Below, piece by piece: positions 35,020 to 64,000 of a stretch of DNA of 64,000 bases. The notes beneath the pieces are model-generated. The model searched no databases and was not told the DNA's origin. It saw nothing but the letters and a program-made list of their open reading frames with translations. The translations under genes and the position numbers were made by a program. Location: contig OZ029918.1 in the NCBI GenBank assembly GCA_964023275.1, positions 13,106,855 to 13,170,854 on the forward strand. The letters are read 5' to 3'. This DNA comes from Norana najaformis (Eukaryota; Annelida; Clitellata; Crassiclitellata; Hormogastridae). Positions within the stretch are counted from its first letter, which is position 1; the number at the start of each line of letters is the position of its first letter.

Positions 35020-36110
35020 TTTGAAAACAATAGAAAAATGCCTAAACAAAGATACTACAACATGCTGCCCATAGACATCATGAATATTAATATAATGATG
35101 CTGCCCAAAGTTTTCTTATTAAAGACTGCTTTTGCCAAATAACAATGATAAACTAATAATCAAGGATCCGAGTTACCCAAAAATTGTATATCCAATAAGA
35201 ATTATTGTAGTGTGACGCCACCTAATAGAAAATAATCAAGCACAAATCTAAACTAATCTAAAGATTTATACAGCGCCGTTATCATAATGCCCAGTCGATG
35301 GTTGATTCAAGTCAAAATTGCAGTCCAGATTCATAAACCGTTGGAAAAACCGGGTCGAATTCCGATAGGTCAGAGAAACCAGAAGCCAGGCTATGGTGGG
35401 TAAGCTAGCGTTGGAAGTAGAAAGTAACACAATGACGGAGAACGCGGTAATACCGCGGATTTTACAGCGGTGGTGGTATCAGAGGCGACGATAATACCGT
35501 GGGGATGGAATAGAGGTTGGGGTAATACCGTGGGAATGGAATTACGAGCACGATAATTCCCGCAGTGAAGGATGTGGCATTACTAAAAATCCCCACAGCA
35601 TCAGATATTTACTTTTTGCTCTAAATTGTTCTTACATATAGGCCTACTGTCGTTAGACTTCTTTTCCTCTATTGGTTAAAAAGTACAGAAGAACACTCTA
35701 TTGCCGTGACATTTCACCTAAAAAATATGACAACTCTTCATTGCAGTGATATTTGACCTAAGAAATAAGACCACTGTTTACTGCAGTGACATTTGATCTA
35801 AGAAATAAAACCACTCTTCCAGTGATATTTGACTATGACAAAATGTAACGATCAAAATAATAAATGATGAATAGTTTTGAAGTATTATCTGCTATATGAC
35901 CTATTAAGATTACAGTATATACATATAATACGTGACCTACTCTGACAACTAGTTAAGTGGCATTTTTCACATTTTCAGTTATTTTATGTTGTCAAATAGC
36001 GAATTCGATTTTGTTTAAATTGCTCTATCATTTATGTAAATACTCCAAATACTGTACAGTGTAGTTTCGGCGATAATGCCAGTTTCTAAAAAATTGGGTT
36101 TGCGACTTAA
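35020..36110. other. Upstream region of TSR2
   Basis: No gene seen. It holds the presumed TSR2 promoter next to 35019, a second copy of an interspersed repeat (35255-35400) and a GC-richer stretch (35430-35560) with several GGTAATACCG-like motifs. Confidence 0.4.
35255..35400. repeat. Interspersed repeat, copy 2 (partner 27655-27850)
   Basis: Direct-orientation match to the 27.7 kb repeat, ending in AGCCAGGCTATGG. Located about 240 bp upstream of the TSR2 start codon. Confidence 0.6.
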
Positions 36111-36113
36111 GAC

Positions 36114-36683
36114 TGTGGCGAGTCCAGAACCGTCTCCATGGCAACGGAACAGTCGAGAACCGCCTCCATGGAAACGGAAAAGTCGAGAACCGCCTTCATG
36201 GCAACGGAAAAGTCGAGAACCGCCTCCATGGCAACGGAACAATCGAGAACCGCCTCCATGGCAACGGTTCTCAGCGGAACAATTGGGAATCGTTCCCTTG
36301 GTAACGGTTCCTGAGGAACGAGATATAAGGATGCATTCGGAGCCATCGAGTGGTCTGTCTGTCGTCGATCGGTTGCCTGTCGTCTTCAGAATTATTGCCA
36401 GTCCGGTCATTTCGTGCGACTTGCCGATGAAGTGCTCTCATACATTTTGTATTACTTACGTCGCTTTGGATTACTTTCGTCGTCAAGTTCTCGTTCACTT
36501 TGGATTACTTACGTCGTAACCGACGGGACCCACACTATAGTTAAGTGTTTGGTTGAAATAAAAGTTGGAAAGAGTTACAACGCTGGTGTCGACTTCTTCT
36601 TCCTCCTCTTCTTTGAGAAAAGCTCTAAGTAGACCACCAGAGTCGAACCCCGCACAAGCCTATAGTAGTAGCTCGGGTCGTCA
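36114..36683 (+). mobile_element. Solo-LTR-like fossil, copy 1
   Basis: Begins TGTGG and ends GGGTCGTCA, about 570 bp. Parts in order: a U3-like block of five 30-bp repeats each holding an RFX-type X-box, a sixth X-box, a TATA-like TATAAG (36324), and a poly(A) signal AATAAA (36557). The 3' third closely matches copy 2 at 37012-37627. No internal coding region or target-site duplication is evident. Taken as an old solo LTR of an LTR retrotransposon; family not determined. Confidence 0.6.
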
Positions 36684-36787
36684 CAAAACTCATTTTGTCA
36701 CAGCAGGTCACGTGTGAGCATTTCATTGTTTTTTGCTTCACTGTGACGGGAAGGGGACACGGATGGGGACGGACCTGATGGGGACGG

Positions 36788-37956
36788 GATAGGGCTGCCA
36801 ACCTTCCCGGATTCGCCTGGACAGCCCGGAATCGGCCTTGTGCATCCCGTGTCCCGGATTCATACAAAATTGTCCCGGAACTTGGTGTAAATATCAATTT
36901 CACCAAAATGTTGTTCTTCTTTTCAAACACTAAACTCGAACAGCCGGCCGTAAATAAGTTTTACATAGTGACCATAGAATAGAGGGTACAATGTAGTTAG
37001 GTTAGTAGACCTGTGGTGAACCTGGACCATTTCCACAGCAACGGCTCAGTGGACCATTTCCATAGCAACGGATCAGTGGACCATTTCCATAGCAACGGTT
37101 CAGTGGACCATTTCCATAGCAACGGCTCAGTGGACCACTGCCTTGGAAACCGCTCACTTGGATGTGTATATAAGGCGACGTTTGCTGGCAGTCAGGGTAA
37201 GTCGTCAGTTGGTCGTCGTCGCGCACGGATGTCGTCTATTGGAGTATCGACGATTCTCATTGGATTACTCGTCGTTGTCGTCTTCGTCTGTGCCTATCGA
37301 CGATTCCCATTAGATTAACCACGTCGTCGACATCATCGTCTTCATTGTCGTCGTTTGCATTTGCGTAACAGCCTAGCATCATAGATTATCACTGGATTTA
37401 CAAACATACAGCCGTGCCAGCCTGTGAAATACATCCAGATTACTGCCAGAAAACAGTTGAGTCCGGACTCAAACCCGCGCACAGTCTTTAGTTAAGGTTT
37501 GTTTGAAAGAAATAAAAGTGAGTTCTTTTCTACAACACGTGTCAACTTCTCTTCCTCCTTAGAAAAGCTCTAGGTAGACCACCAGAGTCGAACCCCGCAC
37601 AACTATAGTAGTAGGTCCGGGTCGTCATAGACCCAATAAATGACATCTGCAAATTGCATGCATCATGCATGTAAATGCGAACTTCGCTCGTGCTAGGCCC
37701 TGAAGCCTAGTAGGTTACTGGAATTTAATAAACGTTTTGCTCTTGAAATTGATTCAAATTTTCGATATAGGCCACTTTTCTCTTGATGATTTGAGTCAAA
37801 TCATTTGATTGTAATTTTTAACGGCTATTTGCGGTAGATCCTACATTAGGTTGACGCAACATTAGTTACATAGTGATGTGGACAGGTAAATTGGTACTGG
37901 CATATAGTGACTGTGGGCGTCCCGGACTGGCAGAATCAAAAGTTGGCAGCCCTATC
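36788..37956. mobile_element. hAT-like non-autonomous DNA element, interrupted by LTR
   Basis: Perfect 15-bp terminal inverted repeats, GATAGGGCTGCCAAC at 36788-36802 and its complement at 37942-37956. The TAGGGCTGCC terminus resembles hAT elements. Without the inserted LTR it is about 550 bp and codes for nothing recognisable. An 8-bp target duplication, expected for hAT, was not found, so family is tentative. Confidence 0.55.
37012..37627 (+). mobile_element. Solo-LTR-like fossil, copy 2, with 6-bp TSD
   Basis: About 616 bp, TGTGG...GTCGTCA, flanked on both sides by TAGACC (37006-37011 and 37628-37633), the target-site duplication expected of an LTR insertion. U3-like part has five X-boxes spaced exactly 27 bp, then TATATAAG (37167) and AATAAA (37511). 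It is inserted in the hAT-like element 36788-37956. The intact duplication suggests it is younger than copy 1. No internal region is present, so a solo LTR. Confidence 0.72.
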
Positions 37957-38037
37957 ACACTTACCTTACCAGATCTAAGGATAAGTATTATTGTGAGTTT
38001 GCTTGAACCAACATTAGGATGTTTTGTATTAACTCAT

Positions 38038-38106
38038 TACCGACCGCACAGTAATAAATGGTAGTAACGGCAACCGACCGCACGGTACTAAATGGTAGTA
38101 GGTGGG
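38038..38106. repeat. 35-bp tandem pair
   Basis: ACCGACCGCAC...AAATGGTAGTA occurs at 38038 and 38073. It begins a GC-richer stretch (to about 38560) of unknown nature just outside the hAT-like element. Confidence 0.7.
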
Positions 38107-38599
38107 GGCTAGCCATATCGTAACCTCTTGTCGATTTGTAATCCTTATAATTTTAGAATTCTACGTCATTTAGGCAAATAGGTATACACCAGCGGAATCC
38201 CTGGAAAACGCCTCAAAATATAAAAAAATAACCGATCAAAATGGGCATTAAATCGGCCAGCGTGTAGCTAAAAATGGATATTTAAATGTCCCAAAATGGC
38301 GAAGGTTGTTTACCGGAGGTAGAAATTCGCCGATTGACCGACGAATGGTCGTACATATATATTAACGAAAGTTGTGATTATTCTGATGAATAAAACGTGT
38401 CAGATGGATCACACGAGTCTGTTGGCAATACGAAGTGAATGAGCCGCACACTGACACGGAATTTGATGACAATGGCATCCGCTATAGGCCTATGCCTGCG
38501 GTGATTGTGGGTCAGTTTTCGGTTACCCAGAAAATGTTGTGTTGAGAAATAGAAATTACAGGTTGGACGAGAAGATAAAAGTGATAAAGAATAGTGTTT

Positions 38600-41190
38600 T
38601 TCTTATGCCTATGTCAAACACTGACAGAGATAGCACAGCTTCAATTTGTTTTGCTTTTAGGCTTTTCCTAAAATTTTCTTCAGTTTTTACGACAAAATAC
38701 TAAAAAAATTGTATCTTGTTCAGTTTTGAAAATATTATAAAAATTTCTTCTCAGTTCTATCTGGCAACAATACCTGCACATTTTTAATGCTCATTTACCA
38801 TATGTTGTCACTTAAATTTTTTATGTAGACTGCCTTGAAGATAAACATATAGCAAATTTTTGGGGTACAGTTGGAGGCAACTTTGGATACCCCAAAAAAA
38901 TTTCCCCAAAAACTAGATAAAAGAATGTCAGGTGTCACAACAAACAAAAGTTGGGAATCAATCAATTCAGTCACAGATTAAAAACTCTGAAGATGTGTAA
39001 CTTAGTAAAAATAATAATTACAAGAAAATAAAAATATAAAACAATGTTCAGCGTGTTGAGAGATGAAAACAATAAAGGAGATGGAGAAAGCAGATGGAGC
39101 TAAAGACTCACAGAGAAACATGCACTGAAGGAGTGCTACTGTTAATTTCCAATTATCCAAAAATCTGGAAGACACCATACATGTGTTTGTAGGTATGTGC
39201 ATGTACTTGTATTTATATAGCCCCTTTTAGCATAGTACCCTCACATATTACTCCACAACATCATTAAACATCAGTATCATTCAGTCATGAAGTGAGGCTT
39301 GACTGATTATGCAAGGCATTGTAGTTAGTGGTCATGTGACACTTTAAAATTCAATGTTAAGCTGACATTTGCACCAGTTTCCATATAGTTTTGAGATTTA
39401 ATTAGTCTCTTCAGTTTTATTTTAAAAAATTGAGTTAATGAGTTAATTGATACATTTATTTAATCAGTCTGTCAGAAAGCATTATATTTCACAAAGTTGT
39501 CAGTAATTTGTTAACTCATTAATATTCATAAACTCATCAATATTCAGCAGAAGTCTAAAACAAAAGTTGGGAATCAACCGACTCAGTTACAGAAGAAAAA
39601 CTCTTGTTGCAGTGGTTTGCAGAAAATCACAACCCGTTTTAACAACCGATTCCAACAATATCAAATGCATGCATACAGATTCACAACCGGTGCAACAGAC
39701 TGGTTTCCTCCCAGCTTAATTACAACCAAATTACAGCAACAGAAAACGGCAGTTGGCAGAAAATCACAACCCCTTGTAACAACCGAATCTAACAGTATTG
39801 AGTTCATGCATACAGACCATCAATCTGTGCAACAGACTGGTTTCCTTATAGCCTAATTACATGTACAACCAAATTAAAGCCTAATTACAACCAAATTACA
39901 GCAATAGAGCTGTGCAACAGACTGGTTTCCCTACAGCATACAACCAAATTACAGCCTAATTACAACCTAATGAAATTCTTACTGTTAATATATCTTAACA
40001 ATCTCTTTTCAAGTCCATGTATTACCTGGCTCTATTCTGGATACCTTACAACATAACTGTATCCTCTTTACAATCTAAGTACAACATAACAACATACTGT
40101 CTTATGTAAAACCGAATTCTTCCTGTAACAGATCCAGACCAAGTGAACAAGTTAAACTTTTAAGAACAAACGTTCAGCTAAGACACAAAGTGAAGCAATT
40201 TAATGTAAGACAGAATATAATAATCACTCATTTATGAAGCACCTCTGTCAACTGATAGTCCTCAGAAGCACGATCTTAGGGCTGGAAAACTGTTGGCTGA
40301 AGCACATAGAGTAGACCAACCAGCCAAACTCACACAGCCGGCTGTATATGGATCACCAATGAAAAGTAACTTCTACATTTAGCACCAGAATTTGAACCTC
40401 AAACCCTGTATCACCCACAAAAAAACAGCCATGATTCTCAAAGTTTCAGTTTCCATAAATCAGACAGGATCCTTAGGTTGAAATCTGTGCTCACAAAAGG
40501 ATTTTTTTTTAATGTAACGCAATCTTAAATTTATGTAGCATCCTCTAAAGACACTTAAAAGCGCTGAATAACTAAAACCATCACTGACGTAAATCTTAGA
40601 GATCGACATTTATTACGGACTGTAGATTACCTGATATGTCTAAAAATATTGTACCAAACCTCAGTAAATCCGTGAAGTGCTATAATGGAACAAAGTTGTA
40701 AATCTTCAAAAATAAGACTTAACTACATGCCAGTATTCAACTTCAGAAACATTGAGTCACAAAAATTTGCTTAATTTGCTCAAAGCCATCATTCAAATCT
40801 TGCACATGCCACATTCAACTTGGTCTCTGCACCATTCACTGCATTCAACTTCATAAAGTCTTTTCTAACCATGAGTGCGAGATTACTTAAACATTATTTT
40901 TTAAAGTTGTTCTAGCTATTCTAAAATATGTTCATTCGGGTATAAAGCTGGACTATGCCACGCATACTATGGCATGCAAATCAGAGATTCAATACTTTCA
41001 AAAGACTAGGTATAAACAAATTTAACCAGATTGCAGAAATATTAAAAATGTAACAGCAAAATAAAAAAAGCAATTGTAAATAGTACAACATAAATAACAA
41101 CATCAACAACAATATTACTTCGGCAGATGTCTCGTGTAAATAAAAGCTGTGAACGTTGTTTTGTGAATGTTTAATGTAAGTCTTCTGTCT
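38600..41190. other. Intergenic DNA, no gene seen
   Basis: AT-rich DNA between TSR2 and NALCN. A direct repeat (AACAAAAGTTGGGAATCAA) occurs near 38943 and 39560, the latter leading into a 137-bp tandem repeat. Confidence 0.6.
39619..39970. repeat. 137-bp tandem repeat, about 2.5 copies
   Basis: GCAGAAAATCACAACCC occurs at 39619 and 39756; TGCAACAGACTGGTTTCC occurs three times. Copies contain CCAAATTACAGC and CCTAATTACAACC submotifs. Confidence 0.75.
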
Positions 41191-41196
41191 CAATAT

Positions 41197-41258
41197 ATGT
41201 TTTATGCATAATTCGTTTTTTCATGTCCTCTACCTCGTGGAGACTTGTATCTCTTGGA
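41197..41258. repeat. 62-bp inverted repeat arm (partner 45427-45488)
   Basis: Identical in reverse complement to 45427-45488 over 62 bases. It lies 1.4 kb beyond the NALCN stop codon, in possible 3' UTR. The partner arm belongs to a LINE end in a NALCN intron. Confidence 0.9.
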
Positions 41259-41667
41259 GACAATCTACCACCTGTATTCCATAACATCTACCCTCTAGTA
41301 AATGGTAAGATCAAAGTGAGAGTTATGCCATTATTCCCTGCCATCTACAACATTGAAAATGGTATCAAGCTGGAGACAATACCTCCCAGCCATTAGCCTG
41401 ACTGGGAAAGGTACCATTCTGCAGACAATAGCATCTCTATTCAGGGACCAAGGAAAGGTATCAAGCTGTTACAAATTCATCAACATCCTTATCAATGTGT
41501 CAGGAAGATTTTAAAGTTTCGTTGAATAAACTATGCATCTGGACACTTATGTAGTGTCTTTAAAAATTGTTCATATATAAATATACTAAATAAATGTCAG
41601 CAAAATATCAAAAAGAGGGCAACAGTTAACAAAGCAATCAAAATTGTAATCATAAGTTCAAGATTTC

Positions 41668-42000
41668 TACAGTGCCCAACGAAAGCTAAGTCACAGGAAC
41701 CAGCTTTTTCACAGATGCTCAGTCAAAACAAAATCGATATGCAGGAAGGGTTTGGTTCCAGGTCAAGATCTAGGAGTCAGACAGTTGGACAGTTTCGGTG
41801 GATGGTGTTTGGAATTGAACCAGAAAGTGAGATATGGGGAAGAGGAAGAATCAGGATAGGACTTGTGAAAAGGAGTATTTTCAGTTTTCATTGAAAGACC
41901 TGTGCAGAAACTGCAAGAGATGAAGTGTTGTTGAGTTCGTATGATGGGTCAGATAATCATCGTAATTCAGGTGGGAGTTTATGCCAGCAACTGCTGTCTG
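41668..42000 (-). mobile_element. LINE family A 3'-end fragment
   Basis: Antisense copy of the family A terminus: CAGTGCCCAACGAAAGCTAA, then CAGATGCTCAGTCAAAACAA, then a coding-end part matching 889-1030 (GTATGATGGGTCAGA, GGGAGTTTAT). Lies downstream of the NALCN stop and could be in its 3' UTR. Confidence 0.65.
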
Positions 42001-42197
42001 GGTTGTGCTTCTTGTCACATACCCACACAATGCACAGAATGAGCGCCTCTGAACAACCTTAATTTTGTAAGGCCCCAAACAACTGAAGATCACATGGTCA
42101 CCCAAGAAATATTTGGACCAGAGCTGCAAAGGCAGAACTTCACAAACACATTGGACCTTATACATTGTGAATACAGTTGTTTTCAAAAGACCTTGAT

Positions 42198-42202
42198 AGC
42201 AA

Positions 42203-42234
<32 letters not shown>

Positions 42235-42253
42235 CAGAGAGAGAGAGACAGAG
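42198..42253. repeat. (GA)n microsatellite
   Basis: AGAGAGAGACAGAGAG-type simple repeat of about 55 bp. Confidence 0.9.
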
Positions 42254-42646
42254 TAAGAAAAGGAAGAAAGAGAGAGAGGCAGAACGAGATATAAAGAGAG
42301 ATGGAGAAAGAAACAAAGTGACATAGAAAAAACTGTGAAACAGGGTAGTGTAGTTGTAATCTAAATACTAATTACAAAATATGTCCACCTACAGTTACTC
42401 CTGATCCAAACTGAGAAATATAATTTTAGCTAAACATAAGGAATCACTTCTCTCTGCAGCTTCCTTCTTCGTAACAAATTTGGTACTTCTTCCTGGTGCT
42501 AGAAAATGAATTCCCATACATATTGGAAATGGTATCGCCTTGGAGGCAGTTGCATTTCTCCTCCACGCCATCTACCATATTGGAAACAATAGCATACCTA
42601 TTCCATGCTATATATCATCTTGAAAAAGTCAGGACCCTAGTCACAC

Positions 42647-61856
<19,210 letters not shown>

Positions 61857-64000
61857 CTATTAATACAATGCAATCAAATACATGTAATGTAATACACAAT
61901 TTCTGTGGTCTCCCTTCAAGACGTACCCTCACAGATGCTCCCAGCCAAATCCAGAGAGAGAACAGGCTTTTGACATTTTGAGGGAGAGATGGTACCAGTG
62001 GGAATCAGATGTCAGAGAACAAGATGAGGACCATTACAGACAGATTAATGCAACTTATGATAGAAAAGAATCTAAAATATAAAGTCCGATAGATTAATGC
62101 AACTTATGATAGAAAAGAATCTAAAATATAAAGTCCAATAGATTAATGCAACTTATGATAGAAAAGAATCTAAAATATAAAGTCCGATAGATTAATGCAA
62201 CTTATGATAGAAAAGAATCTAAAATATAAAGTCCGATAGATTAATGCAACTTATGATAGAAAAGAATCTAAAATATAAAGTCCGATAGATTAATGCAACT
62301 TATGATAGAAAAGAATCTAAAATATAAAGTCCGATAGATTAATGCAACTTATGATAGAAAAGAATCTAAAATATAAATTCAGATAGATTAATGCAACTTA
62401 TGATAGAAAAGAATCTAAAATATAAATTCAGATAGATTAATGCAACTTATGATAGAAAAGAATCTAAAATATAAACTCCGATAGATTAATGCAACTTATG
62501 ATAGAAAAGAATCTAAAATATAAAGTCCGATAGATTAATGCAACTTATGATAGAAAAGAATCTAAAATATAAAGTCCGATAGATTAATGCAACTTATGAT
62601 AGAAAAGAATCTAAAATATAAAGTCCGATAGATTAATGCAACTTATGATAGAAAAGAATCTAAAATATAAAGTCCGATAGATTAATGCAACTTATGATAG
62701 AAAAGAATCTAAAATATAAAGTCCAATAGATTAATGCAACTTATGATAGAAAAGAATCTAAAATATAAAGTCCGATAGATTAATGCAACTTATGATAGAA
62801 AAGAATCTAAAATATAAAGTCCGATAGATTAATGCAACTTATGATAGAAAAGAATCTAAAATATAAAGTCCAATAGATTAATGCAACTTATGATAGAAAA
62901 GAATCTAAAATATAAAGTCAAACTAAAATAATTAAATGACTGAAAAGGCAAAATGCTGTAGAACAGAAATAAAAACAAAATGATTCAGCAGTTTAGCCAA
63001 TAAAGGGAAAATATGAATCTTTCATCTAAGCAATATAATTGAACATCCACAAATAATCTCTTCGACAAAAATTCAGCAGAATGAGCAACATGAATATTAA
63101 TGCAGTGATATGAATATTAAAACAGACAAAATTAAGTAATACTGAAACTCAAAATCTGCACATAAATGCAGAAGAAAGGTCAAAGTGAAAGGGAAAGTCC
63201 CCAATTAACAGCTTGTAGTTTGGAAAATAAACAAGCTTTCATATTCTACAAGTGGTGATTGTGAAAGCAAGATTATGATGGTGATTTCATCTCAGGTCAA
63301 TAAGGTCTAATATTTTGATGAAAACATTAACAGCAATTTCAAGTGCAATGATGATGATGACGATGACGATAATGAACAATCATACTAAGTATTCACACCA
63401 AATGGAGATTCACAAATTATGATTGGAGAGAGTTTAATATCATGCATGACAGAAAAGAATTTGAAAAACATAAAATCAAACCAAAACAATTCAATCCTCA
63501 GGAAGCAAGCAAGCAGACATCAAAGTAACATCAATAGTAGAAATTTAACACCACATGCCATCAGTGGTGTGTTTAGCTGAGGGCCAGTTACAGTAGTCTG
63601 AAGTTGTTTCTTGAACAAATTGGAACTTTTCCTACTAACTTCCATATAGATGTGTGTAGAATTCAATCTGTGAGTTATTACAAGTACTACTTGCATGTTT
63701 GCTCATGAACATCACCTCCACTTTGCCCTGTCTGTCAAAGAATTGCTAAACATACCACTGTGTGTCAAAGTACATAATTTGCAAGTGATTTAAATATGGT
63801 TAAATACAACATTCCATTCTTCATCTGAGTGTATTGTACAGCAACAGAGTTTAAGAATATTAAGTTGTACAAAACAGTACTTCAGAACATGCATCCTAAG
63901 TTTTGAGATATGAACAGCTATGCAAAATTTCAATTATTTTTGTTGTATGTCTGAATTTCCAAAACAGCAGAAAGCAAATTCAATAGGTTGGTTGCTCAGA
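61857..64000 (-). other. NALCN intron (5' side), no exon seen
   Basis: AT-rich sequence upstream of the domain II S6 exon. Apart from the 49-bp minisatellite it holds no open frame with channel motifs. The preceding domain II pore exon must lie beyond the window. Confidence 0.7.
62042..62919. repeat. 49-bp minisatellite, 18 copies
   Basis: Units begin AGATTAATGCAACTTATGAT and repeat every 49 bp exactly from 62042, with unit starts verified at 62091, 62336 and 62875. The first 40 bases of each unit are essentially invariant; changes sit in the last few bases (GTCCGAT, GTCCAAT, TTCAGAT, CTCCGAT). The two TTCAGAT units are adjacent (copies 7 and 8). It lies within a NALCN intron. Because 49 is not a multiple of 3 it is not coding. 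Confidence 0.95.

Noticed and set aside
36076-36519. 147-residue frame with SREPPPWQRK repeats
   Set aside because: The peptide repeats are translations of the 30-bp X-box repeats of the LTR fossil; no start context or homology supports a protein.
36635-36655. tRNA T-arm-like GGTTCGACTC (minus strand) in both LTR copies
   Set aside because: No cloverleaf can be drawn around it and it recurs as part of the LTR tail, so it is not a tRNA gene.
36114-37627. The two LTR copies as ends of one miniature LTR element
   Set aside because: The right copy has its own target duplication and lies within a separate inverted-repeat element whose left end falls between the copies.
42094-42294. Arg/Glu-rich open frame
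   Set aside because: Translation of a (GA)n microsatellite on the strand opposite NALCN.
62042-62919. CRISPR-like regular repeat array
   Set aside because: Units are directly adjacent with no unique spacers, and the DNA is clearly animal with introns; it is a minisatellite.

Overview
This is nuclear DNA from an invertebrate animal. It is AT-rich, has long GT-AG introns, and carries many LINE fragments, DNA-transposon and LTR fossils, and micro- and minisatellites. I assembled three protein-coding genes from the raw sequence by joining exons in phase. No bacterial features, tRNA, rRNA or CRISPR arrays were seen. The phylum cannot be fixed from the window. The NALCN protein has a glutamate where vertebrates have a lysine in the domain III selectivity filter, and its domain IV is fairly divergent, so a vertebrate is unlikely. 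All protein comparisons are from memory; no search was run.

Layout. (1) 1-1250: two copies of a LINE 3' end in opposite orientation. (2) 1909-26272, plus strand: a complete-looking FGD-family gene (RhoGEF DH, PH and FYVE domains) in 19 exons, 1113 codons. It has a long disordered N-terminus with YEEI-type tyrosine motifs and no second PH domain. (3) 26273-29113: short intergenic stretch between convergent genes, filled with repeats. (4) 29114-35019, minus strand: TSR2, the ribosomal protein eS26 chaperone, 6 exons, 188 residues. (5) 35020-42646: repeat-rich intergenic DNA with two solo-LTR-like fossils, one of them inside a hAT-like inverted-repeat element, plus tandem repeats. (6) 42647-61856, minus strand: the 3' two thirds of NALCN, the sodium-leak channel, 27 exons and 1158 residues from domain II S6 to the stop. 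The 5' part lies beyond the window. (7) 61857-64000: NALCN intron with an 18-copy, 49-bp minisatellite.

The three genes are unrelated housekeeping and signalling genes and do not form a pathway. FGD proteins activate Cdc42 at phosphoinositide membranes, TSR2 escorts eS26 during 40S ribosome assembly, and NALCN sets resting membrane conductance. The most notable observations are the calcium-channel-like glutamate in the NALCN domain III pore, arrays of RFX-type X-boxes at exact spacing in the LTR fossils, the repeated YEEI motifs in FGD, and a near-perfect 28-bp hairpin in FGD intron 1.
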